The notes under the pieces: model-generated
What the model was told of the DNA's origin: nothing
What the model saw: only the letters and a program-made list of their open reading frames with translations
The model's database searches: none
Program-made: the position numbers and the translations under genes
In this document: positions 9,143-17,251 of the stretch, piece by piece
Position numbering within the stretch: the first letter of the stretch is position 1
How the letters are laid out: each line of letters starts with the position of its first letter
Origin: Ruminococcus sp.
GTDB taxonomy: Bacteria > Bacillota > Clostridia > Oscillospirales > Ruminococcaceae
Assembly (NCBI GenBank): GCA_017542125.1
Contig: JAFXXU010000004.1
Coordinates: forward strand, 1 to 64,000
Direction: 5' to 3'
Length of the DNA stretch: 64,000 nucleotides

Positions 9143-9652
9143 ATGAGCAGAGATCAGCAAAACCGCGTGCTTGCGGCTGAGCAGACTACCAAAAACTATT
9201 CCGTGCTGGTAAAGGGCATCATCGCCATTATGCTGACGGTGCTTGTAGTTACAATAGTTACGATGCTGTTTGCCAAGAGCCTGTTTATGACCAACACCTC
9301 CGAGGAGAGGAAGACCGGCAGGCTGACCGCTCCCCCTAACTATACCACCATCTCCACCACCACCTCGGTGACTACCACCACCAAGAAGACCACCTCCCGC
9401 AAGAAGGAGTACGACCCATATCAGGAGGAGATCGCCAAGACGGGTATGACCGAAATGACGGTCAAGAACGCCGTTAAGCTGCGTAAGGAGCCGAACTCCG
9501 ATTCCGAGGTGATCACGGTGCTCCCCGCAAATGCCAAGGTAACGGCCTACTCGGTGACCAACGGCAACTGGATCTATGTTGAATACAGCGGCAAGACGGG
9601 CTACGCCTACGGAGATTTCTTCGAGGGCGAGAAGCCGACAGCTGAGAGCTGA
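9143..9652 (+). CDS. Membrane-anchored bacterial SH3-domain protein
   Basis: A 169-residue protein with one N-terminal membrane span (about residues 22-45), a Thr-rich low-complexity spacer (about 65-90, TTTTTKKTTSRKK) and a C-terminal SH3b domain (about 105-160: VKLRKEPNSDSEVITVLPAN, then WIYVEYSGKTGYAYGDFF). Such domains commonly bind peptidoglycan or cell-wall peptides. No catalytic domain is attached, so a structural or wall-sensing role outside the membrane is inferred. AAAGGAGAAC precedes the ATG. It is monocistronic. Confidence 0.82.
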   Translation: MSRDQQNRVLAAEQTTKNYSVLVKGIIAIMLTVLVVTIVTMLFAKSLFMTNTSEERKTGRLTAPPNYTTISTTTSVTTTTKKTTSRKKEYDPYQEEIAKTGMTEMTVKNAVKLRKEPNSDSEVITVLPANAKVTAYSVTNGNWIYVEYSGKTGYAYGDFFEGEKPTAES

Positions 9653-9702
9653 CAGCATTGCGGCAGGCTTAAAAGTGCAGGCGCGATAAAGAAGCATTAT
9701 TC

Positions 9703-9741
9703 AAGGCACTTTTGTCAGGAGACTGACGGAAGTGCCTTTGC
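9703..9741 (+). terminator. Hairpin terminator candidate
   Basis: AAGGCACTT (9703-9711) pairs with AAGTGCCTT (9730-9738), with an inner GTCAG/CTGAC pair. The T-run after it is short, so efficiency is uncertain. Confidence 0.55.
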
Positions 9742-9848
9742 ATTACTATGTGCAGCACCGCCGGCTGCTGTGCCCCGCCGTACCCAGGCTAACCGAGACT
9801 TTTGTTTCAGCCCAAATGGAACGTCACAAAAAATTAACCGTTTTCCGT

Positions 9849-9877
9849 TTGACAAATCGGAAACGTTGTGTTATAAT
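9849..9877 (+). promoter_or_regulatory. Promoter of the aldolase gene
   Basis: TTGACA (9849-9854), 17-base spacer, TATAAT (9872-9877). Confidence 0.9.
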
Positions 9878-9941
9878 ATATCCTGTCAGATAAATACGCT
9901 TTAAAGCATTAAAACTTAAAAGCAAGAAAGGGAATGATGAC

Positions 9942-10916
9942 ATGAAAGAAATATCCAAGCTGCTGAGCTACCGCCCCGATATCAAGGTCGTCGATGCAAC
10001 ACTGCGTGACGGCGGACTGGTGAACGACTTCTATTTCAGCGATGAATTCGTCAAGGCGCTCTATAATGCCAACCTGCGCTCCGGCGTTGATTATATGGAG
10101 TTCGGCTATAAGGCCGACAGAGAAATGTTCGATGAGGATAAGTTCGGCAAGTGCAAGTTTTGCGATGACGACTACATCCGCTCCATCGTCGGCGAGAACA
10201 ATACCGACCTCAAGATCGCAGTAATGGCTGATGTGGGCCGCTGTGACTATAAGAACGATATCCACGACCGCTCCGAGAGCCCCATCGACCTTATCCGCGT
10301 GGCTACATATCTCCACACTATCCCCCGCGCCGTGGATATGATCGAGGACGCCAAGAAAAAGGGCTACGAGGTCAGCTGCAATATCATGGCTATCTCCAAT
10401 GCTCAGGAGGGCGACGTTAGAGCCGCTCTGGATATTCTGGGGCAGTCCCCTGTGGATGTGTTCTATATCGTTGACAGCTTCGGCTCCCTCTATCCCGAGC
10501 AGATACAGCGTATCGTCAGCGTGTTCGACGAGTTCGCCTCCAAGTACGGCAAGAAGATAGGCATCCACGCCCATAACAATCAGCAGCTCGCCTTTGCAAA
10601 CACCATCGAAGCTGTGGGTGACGGCGTTGACTGGCTGGACGCTACCTATTCCTCTATGGGCAGAGGCGCCGGCAACTGCGCTATGGAGCTGCTGCTCAGC
10701 TTCCTGAAAAACCCGAAGTACAACGTTTTCCCCGTTATCAAGTTCATTGAGAAGTATATGCTCCCCCTGAGAGAGCAGGGCATCGTATGGGGCTACGACC
10801 TCCAGTACATGATGACCGGCGTACTCAACCGCCACCCCAGAAGCGCTATCGCCTTCACCAAGGAAAAGCGCAGCGATTACACTGAGTTCTACAAGGAGAT
10901 AATCGCACTCGACTGA
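9942..10916 (+). CDS. HMG-CoA lyase-like (DRE-TIM) aldolase
   Basis: A 324-residue TIM-barrel protein of the DRE-TIM metallolyase superfamily. The signature is VVDATLRDGGLVND near residue 16, and HAHNNQQLAFAN near residue 209 supplies the two metal-binding histidines. The superfamily includes 4-hydroxy-2-oxovalerate aldolase, HMG-CoA lyase and isopropylmalate/citramalate synthases. This short protein has no regulatory domain, so it is closest to the aldolase type. The substrate cannot be read from sequence. It is a monocistronic unit with a consensus promoter and a strong terminator. Codon use is strongly biased to C/G-ending codons, suggesting high expression. Confidence 0.85.
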   Translation: MKEISKLLSYRPDIKVVDATLRDGGLVNDFYFSDEFVKALYNANLRSGVDYMEFGYKADREMFDEDKFGKCKFCDDDYIRSIVGENNTDLKIAVMADVGRCDYKNDIHDRSESPIDLIRVATYLHTIPRAVDMIEDAKKKGYEVSCNIMAISNAQEGDVRAALDILGQSPVDVFYIVDSFGSLYPEQIQRIVSVFDEFASKYGKKIGIHAHNNQQLAFANTIEAVGDGVDWLDATYSSMGRGAGNCAMELLLSFLKNPKYNVFPVIKFIEKYMLPLREQGIVWGYDLQYMMTGVLNRHPRSAIAFTKEKRSDYTEFYKEIIALD

Positions 10917-10925
10917 TAATACTTA

Positions 10926-10957
10926 CCGCCCGGGGGTTCATCCCCCGGGCGGTTTTT
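10926..10957 (+). terminator. Terminator of the aldolase gene
   Basis: CCGCCCGGGGG pairs with CCCCCGGGCGG around a short TTCAT loop, followed by TTTTT. Confidence 0.95.
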
Positions 10958-10963
10958 GTTCAC

Positions 10964-10999
10964 GCAAAAGAACGAGTACAGATTTCTGTACTCGTTCTT
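10964..10999 (-). terminator. Terminator of the sigma/anti-sigma operon
   Basis: A 14-bp perfect stem (10968-10981 with 10986-10999) with a 4-base loop, followed on the minus strand by TTTTG. Confidence 0.88.
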
Positions 11000-11013
11000 G
11001 GCTTTTGTGCGGT

Positions 11014-12060
11014 TCAGAAAGGTATTTCCTCCAGGCCGTAGATTATGCCCTCGATATCGTCAAGGTCAATAAGGGCTCCGAACCAGAATACCCGGACAAA
11101 TCTGCCTTCACCGACGAAGTCGGTGTAACCCTCAGGCATAAGTTCCATATGGCCTTCGGGATAGAAGCCGATTCCGCTGCCGCCGAGAGATGTATTTTTC
11201 TCGGCATTCCAGTACTTGCCGAGCATTACAAGTCTGGATTCAAACCACTTGTTACGCTTCATCTGCTTATCGTACTCCTCGCGGGAGATACCAACGCTCT
11301 CCAGGAAGCGGTCAAGGCCGCCCTCCTTCCACATAAATGTTGACCACCTGAAACCCACCTTATCAACAGCCTCCTCGGAGGTCCCGACAGTCGCCAGCTC
11401 GATAGGCGAAACATAGAAGGTGATGTCATCGCTGTATTTCACCGTTTTGGATTCCAGGTTCTTCTTGGGATAATACTTGAAGGACAGCCCGCTGACCATA
11501 GGGCTGGTAAAGGTCAGCTCGATGCCCTCGGAGGCTTTGCTCTGATTGAAGAAGTAATCAAAAGCGCTCTCAACAACTATCACCAGGTCGCCGTTTGAGT
11601 CTGGATAGTACAAATCCGATGATAATATACGGTTTCCGTCGCCGTCTTTGGTGCAGACATCAAACACTCTCCCGTTATTATTTGCGAGGCAGGCTTCAAC
11701 AAAGCTCTTTGCGGTATCATCCAACGGCCTTGCGGTAAGCATCGCTCTGCACACATAATCGTCGGCAAGAACGGTATCAAGGGTGATCTCAAAATGCTTC
11801 GAGGTCTGGGTCTCGGATACCATCAACCCCTTGCTTTCAAGTATCTCCTCAGCCTGACTGTCATAGAAAAACTCGGTGCTGTTCCGGTTCATTATCGTCA
11901 CCGCTCCCGCTGTGATGGCTGTCATACCCAGGCAGGCAGCCACAGCCGCCGCAGCGACGGAGAAACGGTGCTTTCTTTTCCTTTGCTTTCTCTGTACCGG
12001 CTCCGCCTCCAGGATATAGCTGTCATCCAGCAGAGCCATTATATCTCTTTCGTTCTTCAT
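11014..12060 (-). CDS. Probable membrane anti-sigma factor
   Basis: A 348-residue protein with a short cytoplasmic N-terminus (MKNERDIMALLDDSYI, then a Lys/Arg-rich stretch), a single membrane span at about residues 33-56, and a large extracytoplasmic region with no domain I can name for certain. Architecture and position match the DUF4179-type anti-sigma proteins of clostridia. Its start overlaps the stop of the ECF sigma gene by 4 bases. Inference: the N-terminus holds the sigma factor inactive until an envelope signal releases it. Confidence 0.72.
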   Translation of the reverse strand: MKNERDIMALLDDSYILEAEPVQRKQRKRKHRFSVAAAAVAACLGMTAITAGAVTIMNRNSTEFFYDSQAEEILESKGLMVSETQTSKHFEITLDTVLADDYVCRAMLTARPLDDTAKSFVEACLANNNGRVFDVCTKDGDGNRILSSDLYYPDSNGDLVIVVESAFDYFFNQSKASEGIELTFTSPMVSGLSFKYYPKKNLESKTVKYSDDITFYVSPIELATVGTSEEAVDKVGFRWSTFMWKEGGLDRFLESVGISREEYDKQMKRNKWFESRLVMLGKYWNAEKNTSLGGSGIGFYPEGHMELMPEGYTDFVGEGRFVRVFWFGALIDLDDIEGIIYGLEEIPF

Positions 12061-12617
12061 AAGTCATAACCCTCCTTTTTGAGATATTCGCGCAGCTTTG
12101 ATCTTGTCCGCAGCAGGCGCATCTTCACCTTGCTTTTGCCTATACCGCACTGCTCTGCTATCTCGGCGATCTCCTGCATATACCAGTACCGCCGCACGAA
12201 GATAGCTCTGCTCTCCGGGTCGAGGGAGCCCACAAAGGCGTTGAGGCGCTGCCGCAGTTCCGAAAGCTCCAGCTCGCTCTCCACATTAAGCTCCGAGGGG
12301 GCGAGATCCGAGAGCTCGTCTATGGGGAGAGGCTCGCTGCCCGCTCCCCGCTTGCCGGCTCTGGAGGCTCTCAGGCGGTCAAGGGCAAGGTTGCGCGTTA
12401 TGCTGCCGAGGTACGCTTTCAGCGAGTCGGGGCGATCCGGGGGGATGTTCTCCCAGGCTCTCATCAGCGCGTCGTTGACACATTCCTCGGCGTCGGGCTC
12501 GGAGCGCAGTATGTTCAAAGCGACGGACTTGCAGTAGGTACCGTACTGCTCTGCGGCCTCGGACAAAGCCCGGCTGTTGCGTGTGTAAAACAGCTCCACA
12601 CATTCCTGTCCGTCCAT
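12057..12617 (-). CDS. ECF-type RNA polymerase sigma factor
   Basis: A 186-residue sigma-70 family protein with region 2 (AEECVNDALMRAWENIPP, then LKAYLGSITRNLALDRLR, about residues 40-85) and region 4 (LDPESRAIFVRRYWYMQEIAEIA, then GIGKSKVKMRLLRTRSKLREYL, about residues 133-180), and no region 1 or 3. It should direct transcription of an envelope or stress regulon together with the overlapping downstream anti-sigma gene. Its promoter looks housekeeping-type. Confidence 0.93.
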   Translation of the reverse strand: MDGQECVELFYTRNSRALSEAAEQYGTYCKSVALNILRSEPDAEECVNDALMRAWENIPPDRPDSLKAYLGSITRNLALDRLRASRAGKRGAGSEPLPIDELSDLAPSELNVESELELSELRQRLNAFVGSLDPESRAIFVRRYWYMQEIAEIAEQCGIGKSKVKMRLLRTRSKLREYLKKEGYDL

Positions 12618-12673
12618 TGCGCTCTCCCCCCTTCACTTATAATGACGTATTCTGTCCCGGTCGGGTCACAGCT

Positions 12674-12702
12674 ATTATAGCATTTTTATCCCCCTTATGC
12701 AA
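12674..12702 (-). promoter_or_regulatory. Promoter of the ECF sigma operon
   Basis: On the minus strand TTGCAT (12697-12702), 17-base spacer, TATAAT (12674-12679), about 57 bases before the sigma start. Confidence 0.78.
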
Positions 12703-12732
12703 CGAAAACGGTCATCAGTGGGGATAAACAAA

Positions 12733-12778
12733 GCAAAAACGGTATATTCCTCCGCAGGTGCGGTGGATATACCGTTTA
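12733..12778 (-). terminator. Terminator of recG
   Basis: AACGGTATAT (12739-12748) pairs with ATATACCGTT (12768-12777), with inner CCxCCGCA pairing. On the minus strand TTTTTGC follows. Confidence 0.85.
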
Positions 12779-12786
12779 TTATGATC

Positions 12787-14817
12787 TTATTCTGTGCCGC
12801 GCTCAAAGAGCTTCTCCACAAGCTCCTTAAGGCCCTTATGGTCGGGGGCTTCAAGCATGGGGTCGACGGCGAGGATACTATCGGCGGCACGCTGTGCCAG
12901 GGAGAGCAGCTCGGTATCCGAGAACATATCGGCTATACGCAGCTTGGGGAGGCCGTGCTGACGGCTGCCGAAGAAATCTCCGGGGCCCCGGAGCTTCAGA
13001 TCCTCCTCGGAGATCTTAAAGCCGTCGGAGGTGGAGGTCATTATTTTCAGCCGCTTGACGCTTTCCTCAGTGGCGTTGTCGGTGATAAGGATGCAGTAGC
13101 TCTGATGCTTGCCTCTCCCGACGCGGCCTCTAAGCTGATGCAGCTGGGAGAGCCCGAAGCGCTCGGCGTTCTCGATTATCATTATCACCGCATTGGGGAC
13201 GTCCACTCCCACCTCCACCACGGTGGTGGAGACCAGCAGGTCAAGCTCGTGATCCTTGAATTCCCGCATTATCCTGTCCTTTTCGGCGGCGGGGAGCTTG
13301 CCGTGGAGCAGCCCCACACGGTAGTCGGCAAAGGCGCCCTTCTGCAGCCCCTCGGCGTACTCGGTGACGCTTTTCAGCTCTAGATCGTTTTCCTCTATCA
13401 TGGGGCAGACGATATAGCCCTGCCTGCCCTCGTCAAGTCTTTCACGGACGAACCCGAAGGCTCCCTCCCGCTTTCTGCCGGTGACGGCGTAGGTGATCAC
13501 AGGCTGCCTGCCCTTGGGGAGCTCATTCAGCACCGAGAGATCCAGGTCGCCGTATATCATTATCGCAAGGGTGCGGGGTATGGGTGTTGCTGACATTACC
13601 AGCTTGTGTGGGTTCTCGCCCTTGGCGGCAAGGGTAGCCCTCTGCTCCACGCCGAAGCGGTGCTGCTCATCGGTGATGACGAGGCCGAGGCGCTGAAACT
13701 CCGTGGTCTGCTGAACGAGAGCGTGGGTACCCACCGCGACGGTGTACTCCCCTGCCTTGATGCCCTCCTTTACGGCAGCCTTGTTCTTCGGGGTAAGGGA
13801 GCCTGTCAGCAGAGCCACCTTTATCCCCAGAGGCTCCAGAAAGCCGGAGAGGGTCTCGTAATGCTGTGCGGCAAGGATCTCGGTGGGAGCCATAAGAGCG
13901 GTCTGATAGCCGTTACGGGCAGCAAAGAAAGCTGCTCCTGCTGCCACCGCTGTTTTGCCGGAGCCCACATCGCCCTGAACGAGCCTGTTCATCGGCCAGC
14001 CGCGGCACATATCCGTAATGCAGTCCTCAATGGCTTTGCGCTGGCAGCCGGTAAGCTCAAAGGGCAGAGAGTTATAGTAATCCTCCATATCCGCGGGCTT
14101 CATCACGCAGCCGGTGGTCTGGAGGCTGCGGTTGCGCATAAGCCCCATGCCCAGCCGGAGGGTCATAAGCTCGTCGAACACCAGCCGCTTCTTTGCCACG
14201 GCCAGGGAGTGGGCATCCTTCGGGAAGTGGATCATCTCAAAGGCATAGCCCAGGGAGCAGAGGTTGTTCTCCCGCCTGATCTCCGCAGGCAGGGGCTCAA
14301 AGATGTCCGCACCCAGGGAGGAAAGAACGGTATGTATGGTCTTGCCCAGGTAATGCTGGGAGATACCCTCCGTCAGATGATATATGGGGCGGATAAGGTC
14401 GGGATCGTCGGCGTTCACGATAAGGGGCGAGCTCATCTCTCGGCGGATGAAGTTGCCGGTGATCTTGCCGTTCAAGATATACTCCTTCCTCTCGCAGAGG
14501 CCGCGGAAGAGGTACTCGGCATTGTAGATGATGAGCGTCAGGTCGGCGGTGTCGTCGGTGAACACAGCCTTGAAAACCGTGAGCCCCTTGCGTATGAAGG
14601 CGGGGGCCAGCTTGCGCACCAGCCTGGCCTTTACCGTGCAGAACTCATTAAGGGGAGCCTCGGCTATTGGCACCTGAGCGGTCAGATCGGTATAGTCCCT
14701 TGGAAAATGGCACAGCAGGTCATAGGCGGTGCTGATGCCCAGCTTTTCAAAATGCTCCGCCATTTTAGGCCCCACACCCTTGATATAAGTCACAGGCTTT
14801 TCAAGCTCTTTAAGCAT
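12787..14817 (-). CDS. recG: ATP-dependent DNA helicase RecG
   Basis: RecG remodels stalled replication forks and Holliday junctions. At 676 residues it has full family length. The N-terminal wedge/OB domain begins with VTYIKGVGPKMAEHFEKLGI. Helicase motifs follow: Walker A GDVGSGKTAVA near residue 286, VGTHALVQ, the DEQH box (ITDEQHRFGV), MSATPIPRTLAI, and late VVEVGVDVPNA and QLRGRVGRG. It is monocistronic between its own promoter and terminator, with GGGGGGAG upstream of the start. Confidence 0.97.
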   Translation of the reverse strand: MLKELEKPVTYIKGVGPKMAEHFEKLGISTAYDLLCHFPRDYTDLTAQVPIAEAPLNEFCTVKARLVRKLAPAFIRKGLTVFKAVFTDDTADLTLIIYNAEYLFRGLCERKEYILNGKITGNFIRREMSSPLIVNADDPDLIRPIYHLTEGISQHYLGKTIHTVLSSLGADIFEPLPAEIRRENNLCSLGYAFEMIHFPKDAHSLAVAKKRLVFDELMTLRLGMGLMRNRSLQTTGCVMKPADMEDYYNSLPFELTGCQRKAIEDCITDMCRGWPMNRLVQGDVGSGKTAVAAGAAFFAARNGYQTALMAPTEILAAQHYETLSGFLEPLGIKVALLTGSLTPKNKAAVKEGIKAGEYTVAVGTHALVQQTTEFQRLGLVITDEQHRFGVEQRATLAAKGENPHKLVMSATPIPRTLAIMIYGDLDLSVLNELPKGRQPVITYAVTGRKREGAFGFVRERLDEGRQGYIVCPMIEENDLELKSVTEYAEGLQKGAFADYRVGLLHGKLPAAEKDRIMREFKDHELDLLVSTTVVEVGVDVPNAVIMIIENAERFGLSQLHQLRGRVGRGKHQSYCILITDNATEESVKRLKIMTSTSDGFKISEEDLKLRGPGDFFGSRQHGLPKLRIADMFSDTELLSLAQRAADSILAVDPMLEAPDHKGLKELVEKLFERGTE

Positions 14818-14854
14818 AGGTCTCCCCCCTTTCGTTTAAAATGATGCTTATTTG

Positions 14855-14883
14855 ATTTTACCACATTCCGAGCGCAAATGCAA
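14855..14883 (-). promoter_or_regulatory. recG promoter
   Basis: On the minus strand TTGCAT (14878-14883), 17-base spacer, TAAAAT (14855-14860). Confidence 0.72.
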
Positions 14884-14894
14884 GCTGTAAACGC

Positions 14895-14932
14895 AAAAAA
14901 GCCCGAAGGCATCAGGGTGCCTTCGGGGCTTT
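14895..14932 (-). terminator. Terminator of the ThrH-like gene
   Basis: AGCCCCGAAGGCA pairs with TGCCTTCGGGCT around a short loop. TTTTTTGC follows on the minus strand. Confidence 0.92.
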
Positions 14933-14937
14933 GATAA

Positions 14938-15546
14938 TCAATCCATAGCCTTCTTGATGGCTGCAAGCAGCTCGTCATAGGTCTCGAATGCGGGGAGGTC
15001 GGGGTTCTCGGCCTTGATGGCATCGGTGCTCTTGAAAAGGAAGCCTGCCTTGCTGGCACGGATCATTCCCAGGTCATTGTGGCTGTCGCCGGAAGCGATA
15101 GTCTCAAAACCGATGGACTGCAGAGCCTTGACGGTGGTGTACTTGGACTTCTCAACTCTCATCCTGTAGCCGACGATCTCGCCGTTGTCGGCAACTTCAA
15201 GGGTGTTGCAGAAGATGGTGGGCATACCCAGCTTCTTCATCAGAGGGCCTGCGAACTGGGTGAAGGTATCGGAAAGGATGATGACCTGGCAGCAGCTGCG
15301 GAGCTCGTCCAGGAACTCCTTAGCGCCGGGCATCGGGTCGATCTTGGCGATGGTCTCCTGAATCTCCTTTAGGCCAAGACCGTGCTCCTTGAGGATGCCG
15401 ATGCGGTACTTCATAAGCTTATCGTAATCGGGCTCGTCCCTGGTAGTCCTTCTGAGCTCGGGGATGCCGCTGGCTTCAGCGAAGGCGATCCAGATCTCGG
15501 GGACAAGAACTCCCTCCAGGTCGAGACAGGTAACATACATTGACAT
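14938..15546 (-). CDS. thrH: ThrH-type phosphoserine phosphatase / homoserine phosphotransferase
   Basis: A 202-residue HAD-family enzyme. The nucleophile motif is CLDLEGVLVPEIW (DLEG in place of the common DxDGT, as in ThrH), motif II is VIILSDTFTQF, and the metal-binding motif is ASGDSHNDLGM. ThrH dephosphorylates phosphoserine and can move the phosphate to homoserine, linking serine and threonine synthesis. The ORF is complete, with CGGAGGAAA before the start and its own promoter. The call rests on the DLEG motif and overall likeness; a plain phosphoserine phosphatase role is the alternative. Confidence 0.9.
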   Translation of the reverse strand: MSMYVTCLDLEGVLVPEIWIAFAEASGIPELRRTTRDEPDYDKLMKYRIGILKEHGLGLKEIQETIAKIDPMPGAKEFLDELRSCCQVIILSDTFTQFAGPLMKKLGMPTIFCNTLEVADNGEIVGYRMRVEKSKYTTVKALQSIGFETIASGDSHNDLGMIRASKAGFLFKSTDAIKAENPDLPAFETYDELLAAIKKAMD

Positions 15547-15583
15547 AACAGTTTCCTCCGTTTTCAGTATTTTTACGGATATG

Positions 15584-15612
15584 ATTATAGCACATCTTTA
15601 TGAAATAATCAA
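15584..15612 (-). promoter_or_regulatory. Promoter of the ThrH-like gene
   Basis: On the minus strand TTGATT (15607-15612), 17-base spacer, TATAAT (15584-15589). Confidence 0.78.
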
Positions 15613-15637
15613 GTACCGCAGATGAAAATTGCTTTGC

Positions 15638-16297
15638 TCACTTTTTCTCCTTCTTCACCGCCCTGCAAAGGGTGGCTGCCAGCACCTCCGAGGCTCCCAG
15701 GCTGAGCAGCTTCTGAGCACAGGCCGCGAGGGTGGCTCCCGTGGTGTGGACGTCATCCACGAGAATGAGCTTCATCCCGGCTATATCCCTGTGCTTCTTC
15801 GATACGCCGTAAAGGGTCTTGGCGAACTCGTTTCTGTCGGCAGCGGAGAGGTCGTGCTGCTCCAGGCTGGTGGGGCGGCGGGTAAGTATGCGGGGATCAC
15901 ATTCCAGACCCAGCCTCTTCGCAAGCTCCGAGGCTATTAGCTCCGCTTGGTTGTAGCCCCTCTCGGCTCTCTTGCGCCTTGCCATAGGCACACAAGTCAC
16001 AAGCTCTGCGCCGCTGCCATTTAGCCTTTCGGCCAGCAGCTCCGCCCCGCAGACGGCGAAGCCCTTGCCGCAGCCGTCCTTCAGGGAGTAGATCCCCTGC
16101 TTGGCGCAGCCGTCGTAGACAAACACGCTGACCGCTGCCGAGCAGCCCTCGGGAGGTATCTCCGCCGAATTTTCGCAAAGGGCGAGGCCTTTCCTGCATT
16201 CCTCACAGACCAGACCGTCCCACCTGATGAAACTCCCGCAGCAGGGGCAGCGGTTGGGCAGGAAGATATCCGCGATATAGTCAAACGCCTTGCTCAT
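15638..16297 (-). CDS. comF: ComF family phosphoribosyltransferase-like protein
   Basis: A 219-residue protein with an N-terminal zinc-finger-like cysteine set (NRCPCCG, then CEEC) and a C-terminal type I PRTase fold with the PRPP loop LILVDDVHTTGATLAAC near residue 180. ERGYNQAELIA is typical of ComF. The family takes part in DNA uptake and transformation in competent bacteria, and its biochemical activity is poorly defined. No other competence gene is adjacent. It lies downstream of the cyclophilin terminator and upstream of the ThrH-like gene. Confidence 0.92.
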   Translation of the reverse strand: MSKAFDYIADIFLPNRCPCCGSFIRWDGLVCEECRKGLALCENSAEIPPEGCSAAVSVFVYDGCAKQGIYSLKDGCGKGFAVCGAELLAERLNGSGAELVTCVPMARRKRAERGYNQAELIASELAKRLGLECDPRILTRRPTSLEQHDLSAADRNEFAKTLYGVSKKHRDIAGMKLILVDDVHTTGATLAACAQKLLSLGASEVLAATLCRAVKKEKK

Positions 16298-16314
16298 TTT
16301 CCTGCCTCCTTATC

Positions 16315-16345
16315 AAAAACGCCCTTTCATTTCTGAAAAGGCGTT
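16315..16345 (-). terminator. Terminator after the cyclophilin gene
   Basis: AACGCCTTTTCA pairs with TGAAAGGGCGTT around GAAA. TTTTTG follows on the minus strand. Confidence 0.9.
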
Positions 16346-16351
16346 GGCTGT

Positions 16352-17239
16352 TTATTTAGATGTATCCTCGGCGCTGTCCTTACCTGTCAGGTTCTTCTTC
16401 GGGGGGATGGTATAGCCGTTCTGCTTCTGCTCGCCGTAGGTGGAGAGATAAGCCTTGGTTATCTTGATCTCCTTCTCGGGCTGAGAGTTGCGGTCCTCCT
16501 TATCCTCGGGAGCGTCCTGATCCACTATGCGGGTAGAGTTTATCTTGTCGATGGTATCCCACCCGTCATAGACCTGGCCGAAGAGGGTATACATCTGCAG
16601 ATAGTTGGGAACGCCGCCGTACTTCTCGAACAGCTCGCAGACACGTCCGTAGCCGTTGACGTCCTCAGCCTCAGCCGATCTCATTTCCTCAACATCCACC
16701 ACATCCGCGAACACCGCGAACACGCTGCCCGCCTTGGCGCTGGAGAAGGTCCCTCCCTGGCTGACCAGAGAGCCCAGAGCGCCCGTGGTGGGGAGCAGAT
16801 TTGGCGAGACCTCCAGCTTGACCATTTCGGTATTGGTATCGTCAGCGGCGAGACCGTCCTTGGTCTTGCTGCCGGTGATGAAGCCGCCGGTATAGTCTCC
16901 GCTCCTCAGTATGGTGCAGACATAGGTATCGTTGAAGTAGCCGTCCTCAACCAGATCCTTGAAATACTCGCAGTAGTGGGGGGCCTCCTCATCGAACAGC
17001 ACCGCCTTGAAGGTACCCTCGGTAGTCTCGAAGACCACCACCGAGGCGCTGTCGGCAGGCTCCTTGTACTGCACGAAATCCGATTGGGTGTAATCTATCC
17101 GCGACTGCCTTGTCTTTAACAGCAGCATCACCACTCCCACACCGATGACCACCGCAAAGGCTATCATCGAGAATTTGAAGTAGAAGCGCATCTTGTTCTG
17201 CTTGAAGGGGTCGCGCATTGAAGGTGAATTGTAGCCCAT
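16352..17239 (-). CDS. Membrane-anchored cyclophilin-type peptidyl-prolyl isomerase
   Basis: A 295-residue protein with one N-terminal membrane span (about residues 20-41), an extracytoplasmic cyclophilin-like domain (about 65-255: VVVFETTEGTFKAVLFDEEAPHYCEYF, in which the start matches cyclophilin strand 1) and a charged tail. Known family members assist folding of secreted proteins. Catalytic-site segments are divergent: the usual FHR becomes CTILRSGDY and the GSQFF box is not recognisable, so isomerase activity is uncertain. It is the last gene of the rimO-pgsA-cysS run, 12 bases after cysS. Confidence 0.8.
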   Translation of the reverse strand: MGYNSPSMRDPFKQNKMRFYFKFSMIAFAVVIGVGVVMLLLKTRQSRIDYTQSDFVQYKEPADSASVVVFETTEGTFKAVLFDEEAPHYCEYFKDLVEDGYFNDTYVCTILRSGDYTGGFITGSKTKDGLAADDTNTEMVKLEVSPNLLPTTGALGSLVSQGGTFSSAKAGSVFAVFADVVDVEEMRSAEAEDVNGYGRVCELFEKYGGVPNYLQMYTLFGQVYDGWDTIDKINSTRIVDQDAPEDKEDRNSQPEKEIKITKAYLSTYGEQKQNGYTIPPKKNLTGKDSAEDTSK

Positions 17240-17251
17240 TTCTGTCTCCTG

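Noticed and set aside
13606..14844. 412-codon plus-strand frame opposite recG
   Set aside because: recG on the other strand has every helicase motif. This frame is an antisense artefact of GC-rich codons.
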